Shown here piece by piece: positions 21,401 to 30,504 of a DNA stretch of 64,000 bases (position 1 is its first letter; every line of letters begins with the position of its first letter). Below the pieces are notes generated by a model, which saw nothing but the letters and a program-made list of their open reading frames with translations, was not told the origin of the DNA and searched no databases. The DNA lies in the NCBI GenBank assembly GCA_039707465.1, contig CM077643.1, forward strand, positions 201,401,605 through 201,465,604, in the 5' to 3' direction. Source of the stretch: Rhabdophis nuchalis (taxonomy: Eukaryota > Chordata > Lepidosauria > Squamata > Natricidae). The position numbers and the translations under genes were made by a program.

Positions 21401-23079
21401 CAGTTGCGTCCCTTTCTGGATCGTGATGCTTTACGCATGGTCACTCAAACCCTCGTCATCTCCCACCTGGACTACTGCAACGCTCTCTACATGGGGCTTC
21501 CCTTGAGGTGCACCCGGAGGCTCCAGTTAGTTCAGAACGCGGCCACGCGGGGGATTCTGGCAGCTTCTAGATCAGGGGTTCCCAAACTTGGCAACTTTAA
21601 GACTTGTGGACTTCAACTCCCAGAATTCTCCAGCCAGCATAGCTGGTTGAATTCATAGCATAGCTGGCTGGAGAATTCTGGGAGTTGAAGTCCACAAGTC
21701 TTAAAGTTGCCAAGTTTGGGAACCCCTGTTCTAGATGCTTCCATGTGACACCTCTCCTGCGCGAGCTGCACTGGCTGCCTGTAGCCTTCCGGGTGCGCTT
21801 CAAGGTGCTAGTAACCACCTTTAGAGCACTCCATGGCATGGGACCTGGCTATTTGCAAGACCGCCTCCTGCTACCTAATACCTCTCACCGACCAGTCCGC
21901 TCCCAGAGAGGGCCTCCTCAGGGTGCCGTCGGCTAGGCAATGTCGGCTGGCGACGCCCAGGGGGAGAGCCTTCTCTGTGGCTGCTCCTGCCCTCTGGAAT
22001 GACCTACCCCCTGACCTTCGCACGATCACGGACCTACGCCTTTTCCGCCAGGCTTTGAAGACCCATTTATTTCGTGCAGCTGGCCTGGCGTAGTTTTTAA
22101 CTTGCTTTTAGATAGGGTTTTTATCTAAATTTGAAAATTAGGCGTACTGTTTTAATACATTTTTAATAGCATTTTACTTGTTTTTATCATTAATTTTATA
22201 CTAACTGACTTTTACTGTTTGCCTGTACACCGCCCTGAGTCCCGCTGGGGAGAAGGTGCGGTATAAAAATTCAATAAAATTCAAAATTCAAATTCAAAAT
22301 TCATTATGTATCCTATACATTATAAAATCATTCTGTTTAAATTATAACTATGACCATGTTGACGCTGACTGTAATATGCAAGTTGTCTTTTGGATTAATA
22401 CCTACTAAGTTCTACACAAAAATGCTGGTGAACAGACCCAAATAGCTTTATCAAAACTTCTTCAAAAAATTCCCAGAAGCAACTTTTGCAGAACAGAGCT
22501 GCCTTAGTGGGAAGCCATCTGGGACTGTTTGTTTATTTTTTCAACTTTCTGGGACATGAAGTTGGTTAGAAACAAGACACCCTACAAAAGAAGGAAGTAG
22601 CCCTACAGGGTAGTCTGTTTCTAACCGCACAGATGTTCGTGAACAGTATAAAACAAAGAAGAGTATGTTCAACTATATTTGTATTTGATATCTTCAATGT
22701 TCCACTTACTATTAATAGCTTAATTCTGGAGGTCTTGAAAAGTGATATATTTCTTCAGGGATACCCAGGTATGACATGCACAGGCAGATAAATGTTTTAA
22801 TAGTGATTTCTAAATCCTTAATCTAATAAGCAGTAAGGGGAAATGAATCAAACTCCCCCCCCCCCCCGTATCTAACCACAAGAAACGCATTTGGCTTATG
22901 CAGTATGTTCTTCTGAAAGGTTAAAACACTTCATACATACCTTCTAATGTAAAATCCAGCAATATGTACTCATAAGCAGAGTCTGTTTTTGTTTCCACTT
23001 GCGGTCTCTTCAGCGTTGAAAATATTTTTCCAGGACTGCTGTCATCTGGATCTTCTAGCTTTCTTAGCCCACACCCCAT
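4439..23079 (-). CDS. RFTN2: RFTN2 (raftlin-2), coding exons 1-7, 3' end missing
   Basis: Raftlins are lipid-raft scaffold proteins anchored to the inner face of the plasma membrane; RFTN1 acts in B-cell receptor and TLR3 signalling, and RFTN2 is its paralogue. Seven exons on the minus strand join to 1,181 coding bases (393 codons plus 2 bases): 22941-23079, 17026-17209, 12080-12191, 10165-10483, 8320-8523, 6295-6413 and 4439-4542. The protein begins MGCGLRKLE, giving Gly2 for myristoylation and Cys3 for palmitoylation, the known raftlin anchor. Later conserved blocks include [25 protein letters not shown] and [11 protein letters not shown]. All six complete introns are GT-AG and phase-compatible. 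The human protein is about 500 aa, so roughly 100 C-terminal residues are not in view. No frameshift or stop was seen, so the gene looks intact. RFTN2 is preferred to RFTN1 because of the N-terminus and the neighbouring BOLL. Confidence 0.95.
4543..6294 (-). other. RFTN2 intron 6
   Basis: GT-AG intron starting gtaatt. It is AT-rich with no recognisable repeat or RNA gene. A plus-strand open frame at 5542-5793 (83 codons) has no known motif. Confidence 0.85.
6295..6413 (-). CDS. RFTN2: RFTN2 coding exon 6
   Basis: A 119-base exon that starts with two bases completing the Ala codon from exon 5, then 39 full codons, ending in phase 0. It includes [14 protein letters not shown] and [13 protein letters not shown], which align with RFTN1 LTDGVFIFE and [12 protein letters not shown]. 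Acceptor ctctag, donor gtaatt. Confidence 0.95.
6414..8319 (-). other. RFTN2 intron 5
   Basis: GT-AG intron starting gtaagg. Apart from the BovB/Sauria-type insertion at 7339-7433 nothing was recognised. Confidence 0.85.
7339..7433 (-). mobile_element. Short BovB/Sauria-type 3' tail insertion with target-site duplication
   Basis: On the minus strand this reads 'cgatgggtcggacacaactt' and ends in aacaacaaaaaa, the characteristic 3' tail of BovB LINEs and the SINEs that share it. A perfect 10-bp direct repeat, agcctttaat, flanks it (7329-7338 and 7434-7443), so the 95-bp piece is a complete, strongly 5'-truncated insertion. It is in the same orientation as RFTN2. Confidence 0.85.
8320..8523 (-). 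CDS. RFTN2: RFTN2 coding exon 5
   Basis: A 204-base exon: two bases completing Ala, 67 full codons, then one base of the next Ala codon. It contains [29 protein letters not shown] and [18 protein letters not shown], equivalent to RFTN1 VSKNGQTVSGLDANWLE and FRKGGMLVNAVF. Acceptor ccttcag, donor gtaagg. Confidence 0.95.
8524..10164 (-). other. RFTN2 intron 4
   Basis: GT-AG intron starting gtattt. AT-rich; no repeat family recognised. The plus-strand open frame at 9000-9317 is low-complexity Leu/Pro/Phe and not gene-like. Confidence 0.8.
10165..10483 (-). CDS. RFTN2: RFTN2 coding exon 4
   Basis: A 319-base exon: 106 codons plus one base. It begins [14 protein letters not shown], matching the raftlin QGLKFVG block, then turns into a polar Glu/Ser/Asn/Gly-rich stretch like the variable central linker of raftlins. 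It ends KFKEKE before donor gtattt, and the acceptor is aatatag. The linker is expected to be disordered. Confidence 0.93.
10893..10998 (-). mobile_element. Squamate tRNA-derived SINE fragment
   Basis: On the minus strand the order is 'gttaaggcatcagtctagaa', 'actgggagactgaattctag' and 'gctagctgggtgacc'. That is A-box-like gttaaggc and B-box-like gaattctagtcc followed by the conserved tail, as in the related copies at 11205 and 63775. Confidence 0.65.
11205..11272 (-). mobile_element. Squamate tRNA-derived SINE fragment
   Basis: The minus strand reads 'tgtggttaaggcaccaggct' and 'agaaaccaggaga', the 5' tRNA-related part of the same SINE family. The rest is lost or too diverged. Confidence 0.6.
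12080..12191 (-). CDS. RFTN2: RFTN2 coding exon 3
   Basis: A 112-base exon: one base completing Ser, then 37 codons ending in phase 0 at donor AAG|gtatga. It encodes [18 protein letters not shown] and [12 protein letters not shown], parallel to RFTN1 GYILELDCCSSLDHLTDQ. I chose acceptor ttttag at 12192-12193 over a nearer 'ag' because only it keeps frame with exon 2. Confidence 0.9.
13025..14168 (+). mobile_element. 5'-truncated L2-like LINE, open RT C-terminal frame
   Basis: The copy starts at the PQGSVLSP coding region, continues through [17 protein letters not shown] and is open for 287 codons to a stop at 13971-13973. The 3' UTR has the family landmark 'cgccgccctgggtc' and ends in AAATT-type repeats at about 14168. 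It is truncated before the catalytic core, so it is non-functional. It is very similar to the 1-980 copy but keeps the 34 codons missing there. Confidence 0.93.
14646..15118 (+). mobile_element. Short L2-like LINE 3' end
   Basis: Starts inside the last 90 codons of the RT ORF ([20 protein letters not shown]), has a stop at 14910-14912, then the family 3' UTR ('cgccgccctgggtccttgca') and an AAATA tail to 15118. Confidence 0.92.
17026..17209 (-). CDS. RFTN2: RFTN2 coding exon 2
   Basis: A 184-base exon: two bases completing Val, 60 codons, and two bases of a Ser codon. It encodes [34 protein letters not shown] and [10 protein letters not shown], corresponding to RFTN1 LLELYQQGFSLAALHPF and IFRAILIKK. 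Acceptor ttttag, donor AG|gtatgc. Confidence 0.93.
18421..18486. repeat. (TGTC)n(TC)n microsatellite
   Basis: About ten TGTC units are followed by TC dinucleotides. Confidence 0.95.
19230..20135 (-). mobile_element. L2-like LINE inserted head-on into another L2-like LINE
   Basis: On the minus strand it runs from [18 protein letters not shown] through [16 protein letters not shown] to [12 protein letters not shown], then the 3' UTR and a TTTA microsatellite at 19230-19255. It lacks about 30 codons between RVPSA and DLRLFRQ near 19490. It splits the plus-strand LINE between its [19 protein letters not shown] region and its ADNHPV region. No clear target-site duplication was found. Confidence 0.9.
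21573..21728. mobile_element. hAT-type MITE with perfect 8-bp target-site duplication
   Basis: A 156-bp palindromic element with terminal inverted repeats 'caggggttcccaaacttgg' and its complement, continuing as nearly full-length fold-back arms around a short loop. The direct repeat ttctagat flanks it (21565-21572 and 21729-21736). The 8-bp duplication and CAGGGG ends fit hAT elements. It interrupts the LINE ORF at 'GILAASR', so it is younger than that LINE. Confidence 0.93.
22941..23079 (-). CDS. RFTN2: RFTN2 coding exon 1
   Basis: Start codon at 23079-23077 and 46 codons plus one base to donor GAAG|gtatgt. It encodes [20 protein letters not shown] and [18 protein letters not shown], matching the raftlin N-terminus. 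Met1 is set by the conserved MGCGL lipid-anchor motif. Open sequence continues upstream of the ATG but reads as 5' UTR. No TATA box or CpG island was evident. Confidence 0.96.
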
Positions 23080-25513
23080 CTTAAAACCTGGCGGATGGGT
23101 ATAAGGGGAAAAGTAAGGAGAAGCTAAGGAAGAAACTGCAGGCACAAAATCGGCTTCTCTCACAAGACGGGTTAAAAACAAACAATCTGTTTTAGATCCT
23201 CTTTATTGCTGTTAACCAAACATCAAACAGAAACGGATCTTCTGCTCCCAAGTTAGAAAAAAGAGAATTTTTCTCTCCATATTTACAACAAGGCACAACT
23301 GTTCTTAAGTATACCAGGCAACAAATTCAGGAGGAGTACTACTCCTCTTTCAAAAAAAAAAATACAAACTGCTACAAAGTGAGCAGAGATTTTCCATGCC
23401 ACGTCAATTTACAGCCAGCCCCCTAATAGTGTTCTGTTGCAGAGGGCACCAATGAGTGCTTTGTCTGTCTCTCGGCTGGCTGATAATGATGAGAAAAAAA
23501 GAAAGGAAACAAAATAAAGTTAGAACAAAACTTTAGCGTGATTACTTACAGTCAGAAGATCTGCTTCAGTGCAATGGCCAGTAAAAGAAATAAAACAAGC
23601 AAATGAAGTCAAAGAAATAGGATAGAGAGCTTCACCATGGTCTGAGAAGAAAATCATTTCCAGAAAGGAAGTCAACTTTAAAAGGAAATTGCTTCTGGCA
23701 TCTCAAAGGGGAGGAAAATAAATGAAAAGCAGTTCAACTCTATTTTAAATGTGAGTGTTAGTTGCTTACTTCCTTTTCTTAGGGCAGCTGGAAAACTACA
23801 CATCATGCTAGTAAAGCAAAAAGATTTGACTAGAGCGGTGAAATCATAGTGCTTGGAATGATTAAGTTGTCTTCTTGAAAACAATCAGTGGAGCAATCAT
23901 CAGGGTAATCCAATTTTATTTTTAAAAAATGGGCCTTAGGAAGGTTCCCTCCTAATTACTATCTCCTGGAACACTTTGTAAAAACAATCTTTCAAAATTG
24001 ATCTGACTTTCCTAAAATAGTAGCTGAAGCATTGGGTTTCTAACTATTATACTTTTACTTGTGTTCATTTTTAAATAGATGCAGTAATCAAGTTAAGCCA
24101 GAATTGATAAAAGATTATTGTCACCTCAGAAGATGGCAGCTGGACTGTCCTATAAAAGACCACAATCACGAAAAACAGCAAATCTGTTGTTCATCTTACA
24201 GGTCTTTTTTTGAAAAATATTAACATGATTCACACTATTCTTTTTTTTCTCCTTGGGGCATCCCCCAGTGAGATGTTTTGGAACACTGCACTTTCAATTT
24301 CAGAAACAATTTCCCCCCAAGAAAATAAAAATCTTTATTACAAATGATGAGGCTTTACATCAATTCCATGTGTTGGAATTCAGCAAATTCTCAGTAGCAT
24401 TATTGATGATTCATATTAGATAATGTGATAACTGAATTCATTTTTATAATGATTATAAAACATTTTTGACTTCCTGAATATGACAGAACTTGAGTTTTAA
24501 AGGAATATTTTATCTCAGAGCAATCCTGTACTTAATCAAAATAAATAACCATTTATTTCCAAAACTGCTTAGCTTAGAACAGATTTGTATGTTATAAAAT
24601 GTTCATATACTTTATTATAATCCATAATTTAGAAACTAACGGAAGAAAAAAGGGGAAAAAAAATCTCATTAATACTACTATCAAAAACATTTGCCTACCC
24701 CAGGTCTTTGGGAAGGACTTGATAGGTGAATAAAAATGCCAAATCCAGTCTAAAAGTATGGTTGACTGTGCTATGAACTATAATAAGCTGTAAAAAGAGT
24801 GGGCCGTGTAGTTAATTGCCACAAAAAGGTTGCACAGACTGACTACAAGCAATGGCATGATAAAGCGGCAACAATGGTGTGTTGGAAAATCTGCAAGACA
24901 TACCATTTGCCTGCAAGCAAGAACTGATAAGACCACAAAATAAACAAAGTAATAGAAAATGACCAATTCAAAGTGCTTTGGGACTTTAGAATTAATAAAG
25001 ACAAGCACCCGATATATATTGGCCCAGACTTAACAATTGTTGATAAGACAAAAAAGTTTGGATTGTAGATATGACAGTAGCTGGAGATAGCAGAAGAGAA
25101 CTGAAGAAAATCACAAAATACAAAGATCTGCAAATAGAATGACTGTGGCAAAAAAATGCAAAGATAGTTTCAATAGTTACAATAGGGAAAGGTGCATTCT
25201 CAAAACATCTGGAGCATCAGTTGAACACCATTGGTGTTGACAATTATCAATCAATAGCAAAAAAAGGAGCTTTACTTGAAATAATTTACATCTTGTTCTG
25301 ACCTAGGCTTCCTGATACAGTAAAAAGCACACACTTAGTCCTAAAAAATCCTCTTTTTATTTCAAAGGCTGTGAATTATGTTCATTCACAACTCGTAATG
25401 AGTCACAAATAGTTGTAAAGAGTCCTACAGTAGGCTGCCAAACTCATTCAGGATAAGGCTGGTAAGCACCCCTTTATCTTCCTTGAAACACTGCCAAAGA
25501 CCTAATTGACAAT
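23080..25513. other. RFTN2 5' flank and intergenic sequence, no gene recognised
   Basis: This must include the RFTN2 5' UTR and promoter on the minus strand, but I cannot place a start site. The rest is AT-rich without recognisable repeats. I looked here for MARS2, which lies between RFTN2 and BOLL in human, and saw no tRNA-synthetase coding sequence. Confidence 0.6.
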
Positions 25514-25515
25514 TA

Positions 25516-26015
25516 CCGCATTTTTCGGAGTTTAAGACGCACCTTTTTTCCTCTAAAAAGAGGCTGAAAATCTGAGTGCGTCTTATACATCAAATACAGC
25601 ATTTTTTGCCTCCTGAAACCCCGCCCCTTCACCAAAATGGCCACGCACATATCCTTATGGAGGCTTCCAGAGAGCTCCTGGGGGCTGGGGAGGGCAGAAA
25701 TGAGCAAAAAACAGGGTGTTTTTACCCTCCCCCAGCCCCCAGCACCACTCTATAAGCCTCCATAAGGCTATGCATGCTAATTTTTTTAAACCAAAAAACA
25801 GCCCATTTTCATGAAAAAAGGGCCATTTTTCCTTGTTTTGGCCCCCCCCACCCCCCAAGCAACACTCTGCAACCCCCCCCCCCATGGTCATTCATGCCTT
25901 TTATTTGAAAAAAAGGGTCCATTTTCGTGAAAAACGGGCCGTTTGGAGGAGGGTTTTTTTCTCATTTGGAAAGCTGTTTAGTTAGAGTGATTGATGAGAA
26001 TTACGTAGGTCAAGT
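25516..26015. mobile_element. CCGTATTTTT-type TIR element, right end lost
   Basis: The left terminus 'ccgcatttttcggagtttaa' follows a TA. The interior ('cctgaaaccccgccccttca', 'ccattttcatgaaaaaaggg') matches the copies at 29.4 and 56.6 kb, and similarity stops near 'gatgagaattacgtaggtca'. No right TIR is seen. It is non-coding; apparent open frames are repeat shadows. Confidence 0.8.
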
Positions 26016-26639
26016 ACTTTGCTGAAAATTAAGCAAGGAAATTTAAAAACAAGGAAGTGAGCAGCAATGGTTTGCCTTTGAAGATGACTTTAGGGAGAAG
26101 TGGGGCTCATTTCTCCCGATGACAAATTCTGTTTGTGACATCCAACAGGGTTTCTCTCGCTTTGTCTAGAAACCTTTCTCTCCTTTTTCATTCAGTAACT
26201 TTTCTCCCTTCATCTTCCATTCCTTATGCATCACACTGTTATCCCATCGCCATCCTGTTCTTCACTGTTGTTTCTGCTCAAAAAAGGGAAGATATACATA
26301 TAAGCATGATTTTGTGTACACAAGTGCTTCTATATTTAAGGTACAATTGTTAATATAAGGAAATGAATGATTTATTTTAACCAGCAGTTATTTTTTACAA
26401 TTAGCTATGTTCTCTCCCCCCCCCCCCCATCCCTCTACTTCTGGCAACACACACACACACACACACCTCACACTTGAGATGCACTTGAGAGCTACAGTTC
26501 ACAAACAATATAAGAAAAACAAATAAGCAGTAGGACATTGCACAAAAACTATAATTTGCTTACAATTTTTTTATCTATTCTTTTTTTGAAATGGTCTTAA
26601 TTCAACCTGAGAGTGTAGGGTGGCAGTTATTGTCCAGGG
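26016..26639. other. Intergenic sequence with short C-run and (AC)n
   Basis: Nothing gene-like. It holds a poly-C run at about 26415-26428 and an AC microsatellite at about 26448-26466. Confidence 0.6.
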
Positions 26640-27390
26640 GATCTTGATGGCTTTCTGAGGCTCTTCTCTGCAAGGCTGGTCCACAGTTGGAGTTTTCTTG
26701 GATTCACAACTCTTCCTCAAGGAATAAGTGACTAAGAAGACCTTCACACAAATCCAATTTGATTGCTATTTGTGCCATTATTTGGACAGTCATTCATACT
26801 TTGATCAGCTTGTACATGGGCTGTTGCAATGTGCTGTACATGAGGTTGTCCCCCCAAAACATGTGAAAGCAGCTAATTCAGAATGCGGCAGCAACCCTTG
26901 TCATGGCCATATAGCATCATTGCTCTATGAGCCGTGTCGGTTTCCACTAGATGTCCATTGAGAATGCTGGTTAGTGTCTATAAAGCACTTTATAAAATAG
27001 GGCTGGTCATCAAAAGAACCGTTTCCTATAGTTTTTGTCAGGAAGGAACAATGGACTGAGTTAATATGCTTCCAAGTCCCTTCTTTTAAGCAGTATTGCT
27101 TGATGGGACCTAGGAAACCAATCCCCTTGAGGTTTATCTCTCACCCTGGCTGTGTTTAAAAGATCCCAGAAAACTTAACTCTTCCTTCAGATCTTGAATT
27201 AGAATGAGATGTAGATCCTGTGTGTATTATCTGGGAGTTTTATTTGTATTTTAGTTACTGATTTTATCATATACGGCTCAGTCAGTGTTGAATTGAGCAG
27301 TATTATAAATTTAAACTTTTTTTGTTATGAGCTATCCTTAGTCACGTACTGAGTGGGTTGCCTGTATAAATCAAAGTAATAAACAAACAT
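26640..27390 (+). mobile_element. Ancient L2-like LINE remnant
   Basis: The block near 26815-26930 reads, with stops and shifts, as CNVLYMRLSPQNM and KQLIQNAAATL, aligning with [25 protein letters not shown] of the younger L2-like copies. A LINE-like 3' part follows and ends with 'attataaatttaaac'. It is far more decayed than the other copies. Confidence 0.65.
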
Positions 27391-28344
27391 AAATAATATT
27401 TTATTTTTTATATTTTTTTCAAAAACAAATCATTACAAAACATGTAAATCAAATATTCAAAGTGTTTTTTAATTAGTTAAATATTAGGATTTATATAAAA
27501 TTTTAAAATAAGTTGTCAAGGAACTTCTAAATTGCAACAGTGACTTTGTAATATAGTTCAAATTTCTGCACACCACAGAAAATAAGCAACATATTTCTGC
27601 TGGAGAACAGTTCTCATCAATAGTCTTGTTCAAATTCTAATGGATCTAATAACTTATTTTATATAAACTTATATAAATCCCACCACTGGGTTTGACCAGT
27701 GGTGGGATTCAAATGATTTTACAACCGGTTGTTTGCTCTAATGACCAGCTGAATGGGCGTGGCTGGGTGGGTGTGGCCAGGGCATGGCCAGGGGGTATGA
27801 CAGCACTCAGACTCCCACAGCACTCTGCAGTCAAAACAGGGCATGGGGGTTAATTACAAAATGTGGGCTTTGCTTTGTGATATCCAGATCCAGCGATCAA
27901 GGGGTGTGAACTGCACAGTAAATACACTTTTGTTTCATTTCGAAGAAATATCCCCAGTCAGATGTACATGAAATGTAGACTGACTTTAGCTACACATCGT
28001 CCTAACAAACAGCAAATTTTGAAGCTCCAGATAAAGAGGATTAATTTTAGGATGAGTAACCACAGATTGCATATTGGAGGTTCCTAAAGATTTGCTGAGA
28101 AACTCTGTATTTTAAAGAATATTTGAGGGAGGGGTGCAGAATAGCCCTTCTCTACCTACCAATTCAATTCCCAGAATTCCCAAGGCAGCATGAAGCCAAC
28201 TTAAACTTGCAAGACTGAAAAATGCTGATCTACAGATAGATCCTCTTTTATTGGCTTTTAGTTACTTACTTATGAGCCATCATAATGCAAAATCCTCACT
28301 TCTACCCATCCGAGCAATGATAATGCAAAATTCTCTCTTCCACC

Positions 28345-28612
28345 CAGTGGTGGGTTCTGGATCCCAGTGCAATGAAGTTGGGCGTCCACCACGTGCACAT
28401 GCGCATGCATACTTCCTGCCTGTGACGCTCCGTGACACTCCAGCTGCTTGGCGGAGTGTCGCGCAGGCGCCCTACGCTCCATGCGTGAAAACCCCAATCA
28501 GCTCACAGGTAAGGGCAGGTGGGTGGGCGGGTCTTCCAGAGCACAGTACCTGGTGCTCCCAGCAGGCACCGGTATGCCTGTGCTGGGGCATATCAGTCGT
28601 ATCCCACCACTG
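28345..28612. mobile_element. Nested short hAT element
   Basis: A 268-bp element with ends cagtggtggg and cccaccactg, flanked by 8-mers cttccacc (28337-28344) and ctttcatc (28613-28620), six of eight matching. The flanking 'catcataatgcaaaattct' motif recurs on both sides, consistent with insertion into a repeated segment. Confidence 0.75.
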
Positions 28613-28676
28613 CTTTCATCCCATTCCAGAGCCATCATGATGCAAAATTCTCACTTCCACCCCATCCCAATGGAAC

Positions 28677-28878
28677 CATCATTCCCTCACTAACCTGTTT
28701 TCCAGCTCCATTCTCCTAGTTCAGGGCAACAAAAGAAGACCATGTGACTAACAGTTTAAAAAAAATTCAGTCAGACCTTCCAACTTCTCAGGGAAAAAAG
28801 GCAGTAGTCACATAGTCTTCTTTTGTTGCCCTGCATACCAGAGAACGGAGATAGAAAGCAGGTTAGTGAGGGAATGGT
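28677..28878. repeat. Imperfect inverted repeat
   Basis: Arms at about 28677-28750 ('cattccctcactaacctg' to 'gcaacaaaagaagaccatgt') and about 28801-28878 (its complement) surround a 50-nt spacer. They lie within the larger hAT element and are moderately diverged. Confidence 0.8.
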
Positions 28879-29361
28879 GGTTGCTTCAGGATTGTGCAGG
28901 AAATTGTCCAGGCCAAAAACGGGCTGAGGGGGGCGGAGCCTCCCAGCTGATTGGCACACCCAGTCCATTTTCTTCCTCCCAGCTGATCAGCGTGACTCCC
29001 AGTCATGCCCCTGCAGCCTCCCCACCCTGAATGGCAATCCCAGTGGGCAGGGTGGGGCCAGCCAGTGATGGAATCAACTGATTTGCCGAACTACAAAAAA
29101 AATTAACAACTGGTTTGGCTGAACGAGTGCGAACCGGCTGAATCCCACCACTGGATTTGACAAATTTAAGTTAGTAACAGATCGTTGCATAATATGCATA
29201 CCTAATTTTGAAAATTCCTTCCACATAATTAGATGGTGTGAATGATTTATATTAGCTATACTAAGTGGAGATTCTGGTAATAACAACACAGATGGGTGAT
29301 TCCATATTAGAGAAACTGTTATGGAATACTTTGGCTCCATTCTGTAGGAAAATAGAATATA

Positions 29362-30294
29362 CAGTATTTTTTGGAGTATAAGATGCACCTTTTTTCTTCT
29401 AAAACAGGCTGAAAATCTGGGTGCGTCTTATACATCGAATACAGCATTTTTTGCCTCCTGAAGCCCCACCCCCTTCACCAAAATGGCCGTGCATACCCTT
29501 ATGGAAGCTTTCAGAGTTCCTGGGGGCTGGGGAGGGCAGAAATGAGCAAAGAACAGGGCATTTTTGACCCCCCAGCCCCCAGCAGCACTTTATAAGCCTC
29601 CATAAGGCTATGTATGCACCTTTTTTGACCAAAAAACGGCCCGTTTTCGTGAAAAATGGGCCTTTTTTGCTCATTCCCCTCCCCCCTGGAGCAAGCCGCA
29701 ATCCCCCCAAGGCTAATCATGCCTTTTATTTGGAAAAAAATGGACCCGTTTTCGCAAAAAATGGGCCATTTTGGGGAGGTTTGCAGAGTGCAAAAACTTT
29801 CTATCCCCCTTTTCGGAAAGCTGTTTAGTTAGAGTGGTTGATGAGAATTACGTTAGTCAAGTGGTGTGCCTGCAGAAACAAAGATTTAGGTGCTACAAGT
29901 CAGCAATTTCCTTCTCCAGCACATGGGTAAATACACCTGGAAACATCTACCTACCTACCTATTTACTCTCTGTCTCCCTACTGTATTTCTCCCCCCTCTA
30001 TCTACCTATATACCTACCTACTCTTTCTCCCTGCCTATCTACTGTATTTCTATTTCTCTCTCTATCCCTCTACCTATCTACACTCTCCTTACCAACCTAC
30101 TATATTTCTCTCTCTCTCTATATATATATATTTCTCTCTCTCTCTTTATCTACCTACCTACTAACTTTCTCTCTCTCCCTCCCTCCCTACTGTATTTCTC
30201 TCTTTCTCTCCCTCTTTATCCCTCTATCTACCCACCTTTTTTTTTAATATGCCTCTTCAAAACCTGGGTGCATCTTATACTCCGAAAAATACGG
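29362..30294. mobile_element. CCGTATTTTT-type TIR element with internal CTAC minisatellite
   Basis: Left end 'cagtattttttggagtataa' after TA, right end 'actccgaaaaatacgg' before TA, so a TA duplication is plausible. Nested G/C-rich fold-back arms are followed from about 29945 to 30240 by a pyrimidine minisatellite of ctacctacctac and 'ctgtatttctctctc' units. It is non-coding; long Leu/Ser/Thr-rich open frames are repeat artefacts. Confidence 0.85.
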
Positions 30295-30504
30295 TAATGT
30301 GACACAGAAACACACAGAAGTGCCTGCAAAATGTTAGAAAGACTTCTGTGATATTATACACATTTAAGTATACGTTCAGAAATACTTATCAATCCTTTTT
30401 TCTTTCTTTCATAGCAATTACCAATAGCGTGTGATTACATAAGATTCTTTAACATGTTCTAGATAACATATATCCAAAATAAATGGAGATAATAAAAATA
30501 GCTA

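Larger units (their letters stand above)
18954..22300 (+). mobile_element. L2-like LINE, interrupted by an opposite-strand LINE and a hAT MITE
   Basis: The element begins in the region coding for [10 protein letters not shown] and [13 protein letters not shown] and breaks off at about 19229. It resumes at about 20151 with the sequence for ADNHPV and [10 protein letters not shown], continues through the RT palm ([31 protein letters not shown]), is broken again by a MITE at 21573-21728, and finishes with stop, 3' UTR and AAATTC repeats at about 22300. There is an in-frame stop where other copies read GVPQGS (near 20990), plus frameshifts. The endonuclease domain is absent. It is older than the 19.2-kb and 21.6-kb insertions that disrupt it. 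Confidence 0.9.
17210..22940 (-). other. RFTN2 intron 1
   Basis: A 5.7-kb GT-AG intron starting gtatgt. 17210-18950 is AT-rich with only a TGTC/TC microsatellite. 18954-22300 is the nested LINE locus. 22301-22940 shows nothing apart from a C-run at 22855-22867. Confidence 0.85.
27697..29153. mobile_element. Non-autonomous hAT element with nested copy
   Basis: The ends are 'cagtggtgggattcaaatga' on the left and the inverted 'gctgaatcccaccactg' on the right. They are flanked by 8-bp direct repeats ggtttgac (27689-27696) and gatttgac (29154-29161), seven of eight matching. The interior has sequence such as 'gggcgtggctgggtgggtgt' and no transposase. A second, shorter element lies within at 28345-28612. 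Confidence 0.85.

Noticed and set aside
25980..26000. Additional hammerhead suspected from 'tgatgag' in the TIR elements
   Set aside because: The preceding C of CTGATGA is missing and no stem II-GAAA follows.
29771..30297. Long plus-strand frames rich in Leu, Ser, Thr and Tyr (also at 46799-47293 and 56877-57515)
   Set aside because: All are translations of the CTAC/TCTC minisatellites inside repeats.
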